A stretch of 64,000 bases of DNA from Actinomycetospora lutea (GTDB lineage Bacteria > Actinomycetota > Actinomycetes > Mycobacteriales > Pseudonocardiaceae), in the NCBI RefSeq assembly GCF_028737205.1, contig NZ_JAQZAL010000018.1, positions 89,011 through 153,010 on the forward strand, written 5' to 3'. Position 1 is the stretch's first letter. Each line of letters starts with the position of its first letter. This document shows, piece after piece, positions 44,124 through 52,304 of this stretch. The position numbers were made by a program, and so were the translations under genes. The notes beneath the pieces are model-generated. The model ran no database searches, had not been told where the DNA came from, and worked only from the letters and a program-made list of their open reading frames with translations.

Positions 44124-44491
44124 GCACCCGATCTGAGGCCCGCGACACGCGCGGCCCGACGGACGACCGCACCGTGCGCCGAAGGGTCGCCCGCCCCACG
44201 CGGCCGCCGACCTCGCCGGTCGACCCGACCGCCCGCCGTCCGGTCGACCGCTCGCCGCGCCCGTCCGGCCGTCCGCGGGCATGCACGGGCAGGCATCGGC
44301 GATCGCGGGCCGCCCGCCGGACCTCTCGCCGCCACGGACACGCGACCGCCCCCGATCAGGGAGCGCGAGGACGGGGAGGGGCGTGCCGCGGGTCGCGCGG
44401 ACCTCGCTATGTTCGGGCGGTCCGATCACGGATCGGTCACGGCGACGGCTCCCCCTCGTACCGCCGGACCCATCCCGACGACGAGGAGGTG
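44124..44491. other. Intergenic region before the transglycosylase
   Basis: 368 bp, extremely GC-rich on the left. No gene is supported. A TATGTT near 44409 could be a -10 for the transglycosylase. I looked for the ydaO/c-di-AMP riboswitch often found before actinobacterial wall hydrolases and did not recognise it. Confidence 0.4.
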
Positions 44492-45340
44492 ATGGTGAGC
44501 CGTCACGGAGTAGGTGACCCCGACACCGTCCCGTTCTCCCTCAGCAGTACCCCGACCGGCCGGCGCGCAACCCGTCGGTCCTCGACCACCGGCTCGATCC
44601 TCATCGCCGCGGTCGCCGCCGGTGCCGTGCTCCCGGCGATCCAGACGCTCGACACCCACGTCGCCGACGCCGAGGCCCCCACCTCGCCCGACCCCGCGAC
44701 CGCCTCGCTCGCGCTCGCCGCGGCCCACCAGCCCGCTCCTGCCGCGACGCCCGGGCGCCACGCGCTCGGCGGCGCCTCCTCGGTGAGCCCCATCGCGATG
44801 CCGGCCACGACGACCTCGTCGGCGTCCTCGTCGTCCGGCTCCGGGGCCAGCGCCGGGGACGAGGACGACGTCTCCTCGCTGATCAAGTCGATGAGCGTCA
44901 CGCGGGAGAACGGCCCCCTGGAGTTCGGCACGCCCTACGAGGCGGGCAACGAGCGGACCCTCGACGGGCAGATCGCCAAGGCGCTCGGGCTCATGGGCCT
45001 GCCGCAGCGCCTGGCCCCCGGCGTCAAGAAGATCATCATGCGGGAGTCCACGGGCCGCGCGAACGCGGTCAACGACTGGGACTCCAACGCCTCGGCGGGC
45101 ACGCCGTCGAAGGGGCTCATGCAGCTCATCGACACGACCTTCCGCAACGCCGTGCTGCCCGAGCTCGCCGACCGCGGCATCTTCGACCCGGTCGCCAACA
45201 TCACCGCGGGCGTCCGCACCATGGTCGCGAACCACAGCATCGAGGACGTCGAGGCCGGCGGCCTGCGCAACTCGGCCGGCAACTACATCGGCTACGGCGG
45301 CGCGGCCATCCCGGACGACGGCCTCGGCCGGGCCGACTGA
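44492..45340 (+). CDS. Exported lytic-transglycosylase-like protein (SLT fold)
   Basis: 282 aa. A basic N-terminus and one hydrophobic segment (TGSILIAAVAAGAVLPAIQT, about 34-53) act as signal or anchor. A Ser/Ala/Thr-rich linker runs to about 135. The C-terminal SLT-like domain has catalytic-type Glu in IIMRESTGRANAVNDWD, then the typical GLMQLIDTTF and ITAGVRTMV segments. It would cleave peptidoglycan glycan strands outside the membrane. AGGAGG lies 2 nt before ATG 44492 and 5 nt before GTG 44495, so the GTG may be the true start. A perfect hairpin follows. It is separate from the secretion-like operon. Confidence 0.82.
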   Translation: MVSRHGVGDPDTVPFSLSSTPTGRRATRRSSTTGSILIAAVAAGAVLPAIQTLDTHVADAEAPTSPDPATASLALAAAHQPAPAATPGRHALGGASSVSPIAMPATTTSSASSSSGSGASAGDEDDVSSLIKSMSVTRENGPLEFGTPYEAGNERTLDGQIAKALGLMGLPQRLAPGVKKIIMRESTGRANAVNDWDSNASAGTPSKGLMQLIDTTFRNAVLPELADRGIFDPVANITAGVRTMVANHSIEDVEAGGLRNSAGNYIGYGGAAIPDDGLGRAD

Positions 45341-45397
45341 CCTGACCATCCTGCCCGCGGGTCCGCCGGACCCGTGAGCGGACGGACGGCTGGTGGC

Positions 45398-45432
45398 GGG
45401 TGAGGACGGCCACCGGATCGCCGTCCTCACCC
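45398..45432. terminator. Bidirectional hairpin terminator
   Basis: A perfect 13-bp inverted repeat, GGGTGAGGACGGC (45398-45410) with 45420-45432, and a 9-nt loop lie between the convergent transglycosylase and acyl-CoA synthetase genes. Confidence 0.8.
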
Positions 45433-45448
45433 TGATCGACCTGCCCGG

Positions 45449-47338
45449 TTAGACGTCCGGACCCTTCTGCAGCACCGGGCGCAGGGTGTCGAGCACGGTC
45501 GCGTCGTCGATCGTCGAGGGCACCGCCTCGTCCTTGCCGTCGGCGATGCCGCGCATGGTCTTGCGCAGCACCTTGCCCGACCGGGTCTTGGGCAGCGCCG
45601 GGACGATCGCCACGTTCTTGAACGACGCGACGGCGCCGACCTCGTCGCGCACCATCCTGACGAGCTCGGCCGACAGCTCGGCCTCGTCGCGCTCGACGCC
45701 GGCCTTGAGGACGACGAACCCGCGCGGGACCTGGCCCTTCATCGCGTCGTGCACGCCGATGACCGCGCACTCGGCGACGTCCTGGTGCCCGGAGAGGACC
45801 TCCTCCATCGAGCCGGTCGACAGGCGGTGGCCGGCGACGTTGATGACGTCGTCGGTGCGGCCCATGACGTAGAGGTAGCCGTCCTCGTCGAGGTAGCCGC
45901 CGTCGCCGGTGAGGTAGTAGCCCTCGTAGCGGCTCATGTAAGACTCGCGGAAGCGCTCGTCGTCCTGCCACAGCGTCTGCAGGCAGCCCGGCGGCAACGG
46001 GAGCTTGATCGTGATCGCGCCCTCCTCGCCGTGCGGCAGCACGGAGCCGTCGACGTCGAGGATCTCCACCTGGTAGCCGGGGACGATCACCGACGGCGAG
46101 CCGGCCTTGAGCTCCATCGGCTCGAGCCCGCGCAGGTTGGCGGCGATGGGCCAGCCCGTCTCGGTCTGCCACCAGTGGTCGACCACCGGGATGCCGAGCT
46201 TCTCCGAGGCCCACGTCCAGGTCTCGGGGTCGAGGCGCTCGCCGGCCAGGAAGAGGGTCTGCAGCGACGAGATGTCGTACTGCTGCAGGTACGTCGCGTC
46301 CGGGTCCTCCTTCTTGATGCCGCGGAACGCGGTCGGCGCGGTGAACAGCGCCTTGACGCCGTGCTCCTGGACCACCCGCCAGAACTGGCCGGCGTCGGGG
46401 GTGCCGACGGGCTTGCCCTCGTAGAGGACCGTCGTCGCCCCGGTCAGCAGCGGCGCGTAGACGATGTAGGAGTGCCCGACGACCCAGCCGACGTCGGACG
46501 CGGTGAACATGACCTCGCCGGGCCCGACGTCGTAGATGTTCTCCATCGACCAGCGCAGGGCCACCGCGTGCCCGCCGTTGTCGCGCTGGACGCCCTTGGG
46601 CTTGCCGGTGGTGCCCGAGGTGTAGAGGACGTAGAGCGGGTCGGTGGCCGCCACGGGCACGCACTCGGTGGGCTCGGCGTCCCGGACGGCCTCGGCCCAG
46701 TCGACGTCGCGCTCGCCCATCTCGGCGGTGTACTGCGGGCGCTGGAAGACGATCGAGGGGCCCGGGTCGTGCGAGGAGAGCTCGATGGCCTTGTCCAGCA
46801 GCGGCTTGTACTCGATGGTCCGCTTGCCCTCGATGCCGCAGGACGCGCTGACGATCGCCGAGGGCTTGGCGTCGTCGATGCGCACCGCCAGCTCGCGGGC
46901 GGCGAACCCGCCGAAGACCACGGAGTGGATCGCGCCGAGCCGGGCGCAGGCGAGCATGGCGACGGCCGCCTCGGGGATCATCGGCATGTAGATGATCACG
47001 CGGTCGCCCTTGTCGACGCCCTGCGCGCGCAGGACGCCGGCGAACGCGGCGACGCGGTCGCGCAGCTCGCGGTAGGTGAAGCGCTGGCGGTCGTCGGTGA
47101 CCGGGGAGTCGTGGATGAGCGCGACCTGGTCGCCGCGCCCGCCGTCGACGTGGCGGTCGAGCGCGTTGTGGCAGGTGTTGAGCTCGCCGCCGACGAACCA
47201 CTGCGAGAACGGCAGGGCCGACGCGTCCACGATCGTCTCGGGCTCGCGGTACCAGTCGATGAGACCGGCGGCCTCGCGCCAGAAGCCGTCGGGGTCGTTG
47301 ATGCTGCGGTCGTAGGCCTGCCGGTACTCGCCACTCAT
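45449..47338 (-). CDS. prpE: Propionyl-CoA synthetase-like acyl-CoA synthetase
   Basis: 629 aa, the usual PrpE length. An ACS N-terminal domain is followed by the AMP-binding P-loop YTSGTTGKPKGVQRDNGGHAVAL, then HWWQTETGWPIAANLRG and GRTDDVINVAGHRLSTGSMEE. The acetylatable lysine lies in PKTRSGKVLRKTMR. The RDNGG segment and lack of extra Acs loops favour propionyl- over acetyl-CoA synthetase. It activates propionate with ATP and CoA. ATG 47338 is preferred to an upstream start at 47356; the ribosome site is weak. It diverges from a MarR gene. Activity may be switched by reversible lysine acetylation; a sirtuin gene lies 11 kb away. Confidence 0.9.
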   Translation of the reverse strand: MSGEYRQAYDRSINDPDGFWREAAGLIDWYREPETIVDASALPFSQWFVGGELNTCHNALDRHVDGGRGDQVALIHDSPVTDDRQRFTYRELRDRVAAFAGVLRAQGVDKGDRVIIYMPMIPEAAVAMLACARLGAIHSVVFGGFAARELAVRIDDAKPSAIVSASCGIEGKRTIEYKPLLDKAIELSSHDPGPSIVFQRPQYTAEMGERDVDWAEAVRDAEPTECVPVAATDPLYVLYTSGTTGKPKGVQRDNGGHAVALRWSMENIYDVGPGEVMFTASDVGWVVGHSYIVYAPLLTGATTVLYEGKPVGTPDAGQFWRVVQEHGVKALFTAPTAFRGIKKEDPDATYLQQYDISSLQTLFLAGERLDPETWTWASEKLGIPVVDHWWQTETGWPIAANLRGLEPMELKAGSPSVIVPGYQVEILDVDGSVLPHGEEGAITIKLPLPPGCLQTLWQDDERFRESYMSRYEGYYLTGDGGYLDEDGYLYVMGRTDDVINVAGHRLSTGSMEEVLSGHQDVAECAVIGVHDAMKGQVPRGFVVLKAGVERDEAELSAELVRMVRDEVGAVASFKNVAIVPALPKTRSGKVLRKTMRGIADGKDEAVPSTIDDATVLDTLRPVLQKGPDV

Positions 47339-47430
47339 GGCCCGGACCCTAGCCACGCGCCCGGACCCCGCGCACCGTCTGACCCGTCGCGCAGATCGTC
47401 CCGTTGTGGAAGGTTCCGTAGGCTCCCGAC

Positions 47431-47907
47431 ATGGCGCGCGTGACCCCCGACCTGAGCTTCCTGGTGGACAAGGCGAGCGAATCGCTCGCGGCCCGGATGA
47501 CCACGGCGCTCGCCGACCTCGGCCTCACCGCGCGGCAGTACTGCGTGCTCGACAAGGCCTCCGCCGGCGACCGCACGCAGGGCCGGATCGCCGAGGACGC
47601 CCTGCTCGACAAGACCACGATGGTCACCACGCTCGACGGGCTCGAGCGGGCGGGCCTCGCGCGCCGCGTGCCGTCGCCGACCGACCGGCGCGCCCGGATC
47701 GTCGAGACCACCGCCGAGGGCGAGGCGCTGGTCGGACGAGCGGCGACCGTGATCCAGGGGCTCTACGACGAGGTCCTCGGCGTGCTCGGCCCGGACCGCG
47801 CGGCCGTGGTGGACGGCCTGACCCGACTGGTCGAGGGGCCGCTGCGGGGCGACACGCACGAGACCCGGCCGCGGCGATCGTCCCGTGAGCGGAATTCCCG
47901 GCCATAG
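47431..47907 (+). CDS. MarR-family transcriptional regulator
   Basis: 158 aa. An N-terminal dimer helix is followed by LTARQYCVLDKASAGDRTQGRIAEDALLDKTTMVTTLDGLERAGLARRVPSPTDRRARIVETT, the MarR helix-turn-helix and DRR wing. It diverges from prpE with a 92-bp gap and could regulate it, although no clear palindrome was recognised. The stop codon lies inside the loop of a strong hairpin. Confidence 0.85.
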   Translation: MARVTPDLSFLVDKASESLAARMTTALADLGLTARQYCVLDKASAGDRTQGRIAEDALLDKTTMVTTLDGLERAGLARRVPSPTDRRARIVETTAEGEALVGRAATVIQGLYDEVLGVLGPDRAAVVDGLTRLVEGPLRGDTHETRPRRSSRERNSRP

Positions 47908-47924
47908 CCGGGAATTCCGCTCAC
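47885..47924. terminator. Bidirectional hairpin overlapping two stop codons
   Basis: A perfect 18-bp inverted repeat (47885-47902 with 47907-47924, arms beginning GTGAGCGGAATTCCC) has a 4-nt loop. It contains the last codons of the MarR gene and the stop of the convergent amidohydrolase. Confidence 0.82.
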
Positions 47925-49249
47925 ATCCGGACCTTGGCGGCCACGCGGCGGGCGCCGGCGAGCACCTCGGCGGGGTCGACGCGGGTCGGCGCGCCGTCGG
48001 CGAGCACCGGCTCGCCGGCCACCCACACGTCGCGCACGCCCCGCGAGCCGCTGGCCCAGACGAGGTTCGAGATCAGCTGGTCGTCGTCGTCGGGGTCGAC
48101 GAAGGCGGCGTCGTCGACGCGCACGTGCGCCACGTCGGCCCAGGCGCCCGGCGCGAGGACGCCGAGGTCGTCGCGGCCCAGCGCGCGGGCGCCCTCGCGG
48201 GTGGCCATGGCGAGCGCGCCCGCCGCGGTCAGTGCCGTCGCGTCGGCGCCGCGCTGGCGGGCGAACAGCGAGGCGAGGCGCTGCTCCTCCCACAGGTCGA
48301 GGTCGTCGTTCGAGGCCGGCGAGTCGGTGCCCAGGCCCGTGCGGATGCCCGCCGCCCGCAGGTCGGCGAGCCGGGCGATGCCGGCGGCGAGCTTGGCGTT
48401 CGACCCCGGGCAGTGGGCCACGGCGACGTCGTGGCGGGCGAGGATCGCGACGTCGTCGTCGGAGAGCTGGATGGCGTGCGCGGCGAGCACCCGCCCGCCC
48501 AGCGAGCCCGTCGCCTCCAGCATCGCGGGTACCGAGCCGAACTCCGCGCGCACCGCGTCGTCCTCGCCGACCGCCTCGGCCACGTGGAGGTGCATGAGCG
48601 CGCCACGCTCCTTCGCCAGCGCGGCCGTGGTCACGATCGCCTCGGTGGGCAGCGTGTACGCCGAGTGCGGGCCGTAACCCAGCTCGATCCGCTCGCCCGG
48701 CCCGAACCGCAGCCCGTCGGCGTCGATCCACCGGCTGATCGCGTCGCGCATCTGCTGCCAGGTGCCGAAGCGCTCCATCCCGGGCGCGGTGATGATCCCC
48801 GGGGTCAGCACCACCCGCGAGCCGATCGCGAGCACGGCCTCGACCACGTTCTCGTTCTGGAAGTACATCTCCGTCGACGTGGTGACGCCGCCGCGCAGCA
48901 TCTCCGCGGTGCCCGCGAGCATCCCGTCGCGCACGTCGGCGGGGCCCAGCTTCGCCTCGGCGGGCCACACGACCTCGGTGAGCCAGCGCATCAGCGGCAG
49001 GTCGCCGCCCTTGCCGCGCAGCACGGTGAGCGGGGTGTGCGCGTGGGTGTTGACGAGCCCGGGCATGAGCAGCCCGGTGACGCGCGTGGTCGGCGCGTCG
49101 GTCGCCGGCGCACCGGACGCCGGCCCGACGTGCGCGATCCGGCCGGTGTCGTCGATGTCGACCACGGCGTCGCGCAGGACGGTCATCGACTCGTCGCAGG
49201 GCAGGACGATCGGGGCATGCAGACGGCGGCGCACGGGCGCCAGTCTCAC
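47921..49249 (-). CDS. Amidohydrolase, MTA/SAH deaminase-like
   Basis: 442 aa. The metal site is complete: NTHAHTPL (His69, His71), HLHVAE (about 229-234), HCPGSNAKLAAGIARL and GTDSPASNDDLD. The pattern HCPxSNxKLAxGI and LWEEQRLA places it in the methylthioadenosine/S-adenosylhomocysteine deaminase and TRZ/ATZ group, which deaminate purine or triazine rings. With several SAM enzymes in the genome, a role in SAH/MTA salvage is plausible. Start GTG 49249. Confidence 0.85.
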   Translation of the reverse strand: MRLAPVRRRLHAPIVLPCDESMTVLRDAVVDIDDTGRIAHVGPASGAPATDAPTTRVTGLLMPGLVNTHAHTPLTVLRGKGGDLPLMRWLTEVVWPAEAKLGPADVRDGMLAGTAEMLRGGVTTSTEMYFQNENVVEAVLAIGSRVVLTPGIITAPGMERFGTWQQMRDAISRWIDADGLRFGPGERIELGYGPHSAYTLPTEAIVTTAALAKERGALMHLHVAEAVGEDDAVRAEFGSVPAMLEATGSLGGRVLAAHAIQLSDDDVAILARHDVAVAHCPGSNAKLAAGIARLADLRAAGIRTGLGTDSPASNDDLDLWEEQRLASLFARQRGADATALTAAGALAMATREGARALGRDDLGVLAPGAWADVAHVRVDDAAFVDPDDDDQLISNLVWASGSRGVRDVWVAGEPVLADGAPTRVDPAEVLAGARRVAAKVRM

Positions 49250-49356
49250 ATCAGCGCGCCCACCGGGTCCCGGCGCGCGGCACGTAGGGACAGCCCACCC
49301 CGGAGCGGGCGTCTGCCCGCTGTCCGATCCGCGCGGCGCGGCGGACCGTGACCGGC

Positions 49357-49806
49357 ATGTCGACCCCCACCGTCTCGCCTCCCGTCCCTCGTCCCGTGCG
49401 CGCCGCGGTCGTCGTCTGGCTGGTCGCCGTCGGCGCCGGGGTCGCCGAGACCCTGGTCCGCCTCGCGCTGCCGGACCCTCCCGGGCCGGGCGCGCTGGTC
49501 AAGCGCGCCGTGATCGCCGCGGGGCTCGTCGTCCTCGTGCTCGCCCTGCGCGAGGGCCGCACCGTCGTGCGGTGGTTGCTCGCCCTGCTGATGGGTGTCG
49601 TGGGGACGCTCGCGGCGGTCGCCGAGCCGATCACCTGGCTGGCGGCCGGCGGTTCCCCCGCGACCTCCCTGGCCGGGGCGGGGGTGGCGGAGCTCGGTGT
49701 CGTCGGCCTGCGGGTCACGTACCTGGCGGCCGTCCTCGTCGCGCTGGTGCTGGTGTTCCGGCCGGCCGCGAACGCGTTCTTCCGCCTCCGCGCCACCCCC
49801 GACTAG
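49357..49806 (+). CDS. Four-TM integral membrane protein of unknown function
   Basis: 149 aa from ATG 49357 (a GTG at 49348 is also possible). Four hydrophobic segments are visible (VRAAVVVWLVAVGAGVAETLV; VIAAGLVVLVLAL; VRWLLALLMGVVGTLAAVA; VTYLAAVLVALVLVF) with short loops. I do not recognise the family. It overlaps the convergent NYN gene by 4 bp and stands alone on its strand. Confidence 0.7.
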   Translation: MSTPTVSPPVPRPVRAAVVVWLVAVGAGVAETLVRLALPDPPGPGALVKRAVIAAGLVVLVLALREGRTVVRWLLALLMGVVGTLAAVAEPITWLAAGGSPATSLAGAGVAELGVVGLRVTYLAAVLVALVLVFRPAANAFFRLRATPD

Positions 49807-50504
49807 CGCTCCAGCAGCGAGCGCAGGGAGCGCAGCGGCGGCAGCCAGGCGCCGGTGTCGGGCAGGGTGTCGAGGCTGACGCGCGGCAGCGGCTCGCGGA
49901 ACACGCCCTCGATGTCCTCGAGGTCGAGGAAGTCGACGATGTCGGACGCGACGGCGAACGCCGCGTACTCGCGGAAGCCGATGACGGTGACCGTCACGCC
50001 CGCCGCGACGAGGTCCTCGAGCGGCTCGCGGAACGCGCGCCCGTCGCCGGAGGCCACGACGACGTGGGTGAGCCCGCCCTCGACGCGGCGCGCCTCGATG
50101 TGGGCGAGCATGTCCTCGTCGACGTCGGAGTCGTCGGCGATCTTGGGCTTGGCGAACACCGCGAACCCGACGTTGCGCAGCGCCTCGACCCAGGGCCGCA
50201 CGATCTCGGTGGAGCCGGGCACGACGTTGGTGAACACCGTGGCCTCGGCGAGCCCGTCCGGGCCGGCCTCGGAGAGCAGCCAGCGCCCGACCGCGTCGAA
50301 CCGCGGGCGGAACGCCGACGTCGGGCGCGTGCCGAGCAGCGAGCCGAGGCTCATGTCGATGTTCGGGGCGTCCCAGACCAGCAGCGTGCGGCTCGGGGGG
50401 GCCTCCGCGGTCGGCTCCTCGGCCTGCGCCGGGCCCGTCTCCTCGACCTCGCCCCCGGTCAGCGCGGTGGGCGGGGTGGCCAGGTCGGCGGGCGAGGGGG
50501 ACAC
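49803..50504 (-). CDS. NYN-domain (PIN-like) putative ribonuclease, Rv0207c-like
   Basis: 233 aa. After a 38-residue acidic/Pro-rich lead, the NYN fold starts LLVWDAPNIDMSLG (Asp45 and Asp50, candidate metal ligands). DDSDVDEDMLAHIEARR and VVVASGDGRAFREPLEDL follow, the second and third acidic motifs of NYN nucleases. The C-terminus is specific to the actinobacterial family. Start GTG 50504. It follows trmB by 41 bp on the same strand; the pair is adjacent in mycobacteria too. A role in RNA processing is inferred from the fold only. Confidence 0.82.
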   Translation of the reverse strand: MSPSPADLATPPTALTGGEVEETGPAQAEEPTAEAPPSRTLLVWDAPNIDMSLGSLLGTRPTSAFRPRFDAVGRWLLSEAGPDGLAEATVFTNVVPGSTEIVRPWVEALRNVGFAVFAKPKIADDSDVDEDMLAHIEARRVEGGLTHVVVASGDGRAFREPLEDLVAAGVTVTVIGFREYAAFAVASDIVDFLDLEDIEGVFREPLPRVSLDTLPDTGAWLPPLRSLRSLLER

Positions 50505-50545
50505 GGGGCCGACTCTAACCGCCCGCCTCCGGATGCGACGCGTGC

Positions 50546-51322
50546 TCAGGGGGCGCTCCCCCCGGACGCGGTCCGCACGAGGAGGAGATCGCGGCTGGGG
50601 CGTCCCTCCTGCTCGGCGCGGGACTCGAACTTGGTGCGCGGGCGCCACGGCGGGCGGGGCGCGAAACCGCCGTGCGGGTTCTCCAGCAGCGGCTCGGCGT
50701 CGGTCACCGCGAGCATCCACTCGGCGTAGTCGGCGACGTCGGTGGCGAGGTGCAGCGTCGCGCCGGGCGCCAGCCGCGAGGCCATCAGGGACACCGTGGC
50801 GGGCTGCACCAGGCGGCGCTTGTGGTGGCGGCGCTTGGGCCACGGGTCGGGGTAGTAGACGCGCAGGCCGGCGAGCGAGTCGGGGGCGATCAGCTCCTCG
50901 AGCACGACGACCGCGTCGCCCCGCAGCAGCCGGAGGTTCCCGAGGCCGCGCTCCTCGATGCGCAGGAGGAGCTGGCCGAGACCGGGCGGGTAGACCTCGA
51001 CGGCGACGTGGTCGGCGTCGGGCTCGGCGGCGGCGAGCTCCGCGGTCGTCTCGCCCATCCCGGAGCCGATCTCGACGCGCAGCGGGGCCTCCCGGCCGAA
51101 CCAGGCCGGCGCGTCCAGCAGCCCGTCGCGGGTGGGTGGCGGCGGCCCCGCACCGTCGCGGTCGAAGCCGGGGGCGAGGGCGCCGTAGCGGGGCCACAGC
51201 CGGTCCCAGGCGCGCTGCTGGCCGGCGGTCATCCGCCCGCCGCGGTCGGTGAAGCTCAGGATCGAGCGACGCCGGACGTCCCCTGCGGACGTCGACAGCG
51301 TGTCGTGCTCGGGCCCTGCCAC
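50546..51322 (-). CDS. trmB: tRNA (guanine-N7)-methyltransferase
   Basis: 258 aa. SAM motif VEIGSGMGETTAELA, VEVYPPGLGQLLLRI, and the family signature YYPDPWPKRRHHKRRLVQP are all present. It makes m7G46 in tRNAs. The GTG at 51322 gives a usual N-terminal extension containing RSILSFTDRGGRMTAGQQRAWDRLWP, the conserved RxF..R..r.t..Q..a segment. It lies upstream of the NYN gene. Confidence 0.95.
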   Translation of the reverse strand: MAGPEHDTLSTSAGDVRRRSILSFTDRGGRMTAGQQRAWDRLWPRYGALAPGFDRDGAGPPPPTRDGLLDAPAWFGREAPLRVEIGSGMGETTAELAAAEPDADHVAVEVYPPGLGQLLLRIEERGLGNLRLLRGDAVVVLEELIAPDSLAGLRVYYPDPWPKRRHHKRRLVQPATVSLMASRLAPGATLHLATDVADYAEWMLAVTDAEPLLENPHGGFAPRPPWRPRTKFESRAEQEGRPSRDLLLVRTASGGSAP

Positions 51323-51366
51323 CCCCCGATCTTCACACGGGATCCGGGCGGGGGCCGGTGCCGGGC

Positions 51367-51657
51367 TCAGGAGCGGCGCAGCGGCGCGAGCGTGGCGCGG
51401 TCGGGAGTGATCCGGATACGGACGGCGGCCGCGGGGAGGCCGAGGGCGGCGCCCACGAGCCGGCGGGCGGCGGCGTGCGCCTCGGAGAGCCGGTCGACCA
51501 CGACCTGCTGGCCGGAGGGGCCGAACCGCAGCGTCCACCCGGTCGAGCCGAACGTCGCGGTCACGGCGTGCACGACGTCGGTGAGCCGCGGCATCGGCAT
51601 CGTCAGCGGCTCGGCCGCCACACGCGGCGGGCGGCGGGTCAAGGGGACGAGGGTCAC
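51367..51657 (-). CDS. Small hypothetical protein
   Basis: 96 aa from GTG 51657. It has a basic N-terminus, then VHAVTATFGSTGWTLRFGPSGQQVVVDRLSEAHAAARRLVGAALG and a strand-like C-terminus. The sequence alternates strands and one helix like a small folded protein, and GC use at third positions fits coding. I do not recognise it. It lies 44 bp before trmB on the same strand and may be co-transcribed. Confidence 0.5.
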   Translation of the reverse strand: MTLVPLTRRPPRVAAEPLTMPMPRLTDVVHAVTATFGSTGWTLRFGPSGQQVVVDRLSEAHAAARRLVGAALGLPAAAVRIRITPDRATLAPLRRS

Positions 51658-51758
51658 ACCCGCACATCGCTGCGATCTCGGAGCGGGTTAGCCACGCAGC
51701 GAAGGATCGCCCGGTCGGGCGATCGAACGAGCTCGGACGGCCTCGGCAGGACGACGGG

Positions 51759-52205
51759 TCAGTGCGACGCTCCGCCGGACGGGGGACCGCCCTCGATCAC
51801 CTGCTGGCGCGGGTTCTGCCGGGCACGTCGCTGCTGCTCGTACTGCGCGGTCATCTCCGACTCGATCGTCTCGCTGCGGCGACGGCTGCGGATGCGCGCC
51901 AGCAGCAGCAGCGTCAGGCCGTGGAGCACACCGAGGAGCAGCATCACGCCGCCGAGCTGGGTGATGACGATCTGGACGGTGCCCTGCACGTCGAACGGGC
52001 GGTAGGTCGAGATCAGGGCGAGGAAGCCGAGCGCGACGAGGTGGAACAGCACGCCGAGCAGTCGGTTGGCGGAGACCGCGGTCTCCTCGGAGTCGAACAC
52101 GTCGCGCAGGAAGCCGATGCCCGAGCGCATGAGGATCTGACCCACCACCAGCGTGATGACGCCGCCGACGGCGACGATGAAGAGGTACGTGCCGGTGTCG
52201 AGCAC
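51759..52205 (-). CDS. Small integral membrane protein
   Basis: 148 aa from GTG 52205. Three hydrophobic segments (LFIVAVGGVITLVVGQIL; LLGVLFHLVALGFLALIS; LGGVMLLLGVLHGLTLLLLA) are followed by a basic, Gln-rich cytoplasmic tail (RRRSETIESEMTAQYEQQRRARQ). It looks like an actinobacterial conserved membrane protein with no assigned function. It diverges from the dynamin-like pair by 99 bp, so shared regulation is possible. Confidence 0.75.
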   Translation of the reverse strand: MLDTGTYLFIVAVGGVITLVVGQILMRSGIGFLRDVFDSEETAVSANRLLGVLFHLVALGFLALISTYRPFDVQGTVQIVITQLGGVMLLLGVLHGLTLLLLARIRSRRRSETIESEMTAQYEQQRRARQNPRQQVIEGGPPSGGASH

Positions 52206-52304
52206 TGGGTGCTTCCCCTCCCGCGTGACGGTTCGTGAGCAGTCTCCCCTGACGGGCGATCAACCGAAACCCTCGCAGACCTGCGGAACCCGCCCCTGCG
52301 TGAC

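Noticed and set aside
44124..44491. ydaO/c-di-AMP riboswitch before the transglycosylase
   Set aside because: The conserved GGGGGAACC-like and pseudoknot segments could not be found.
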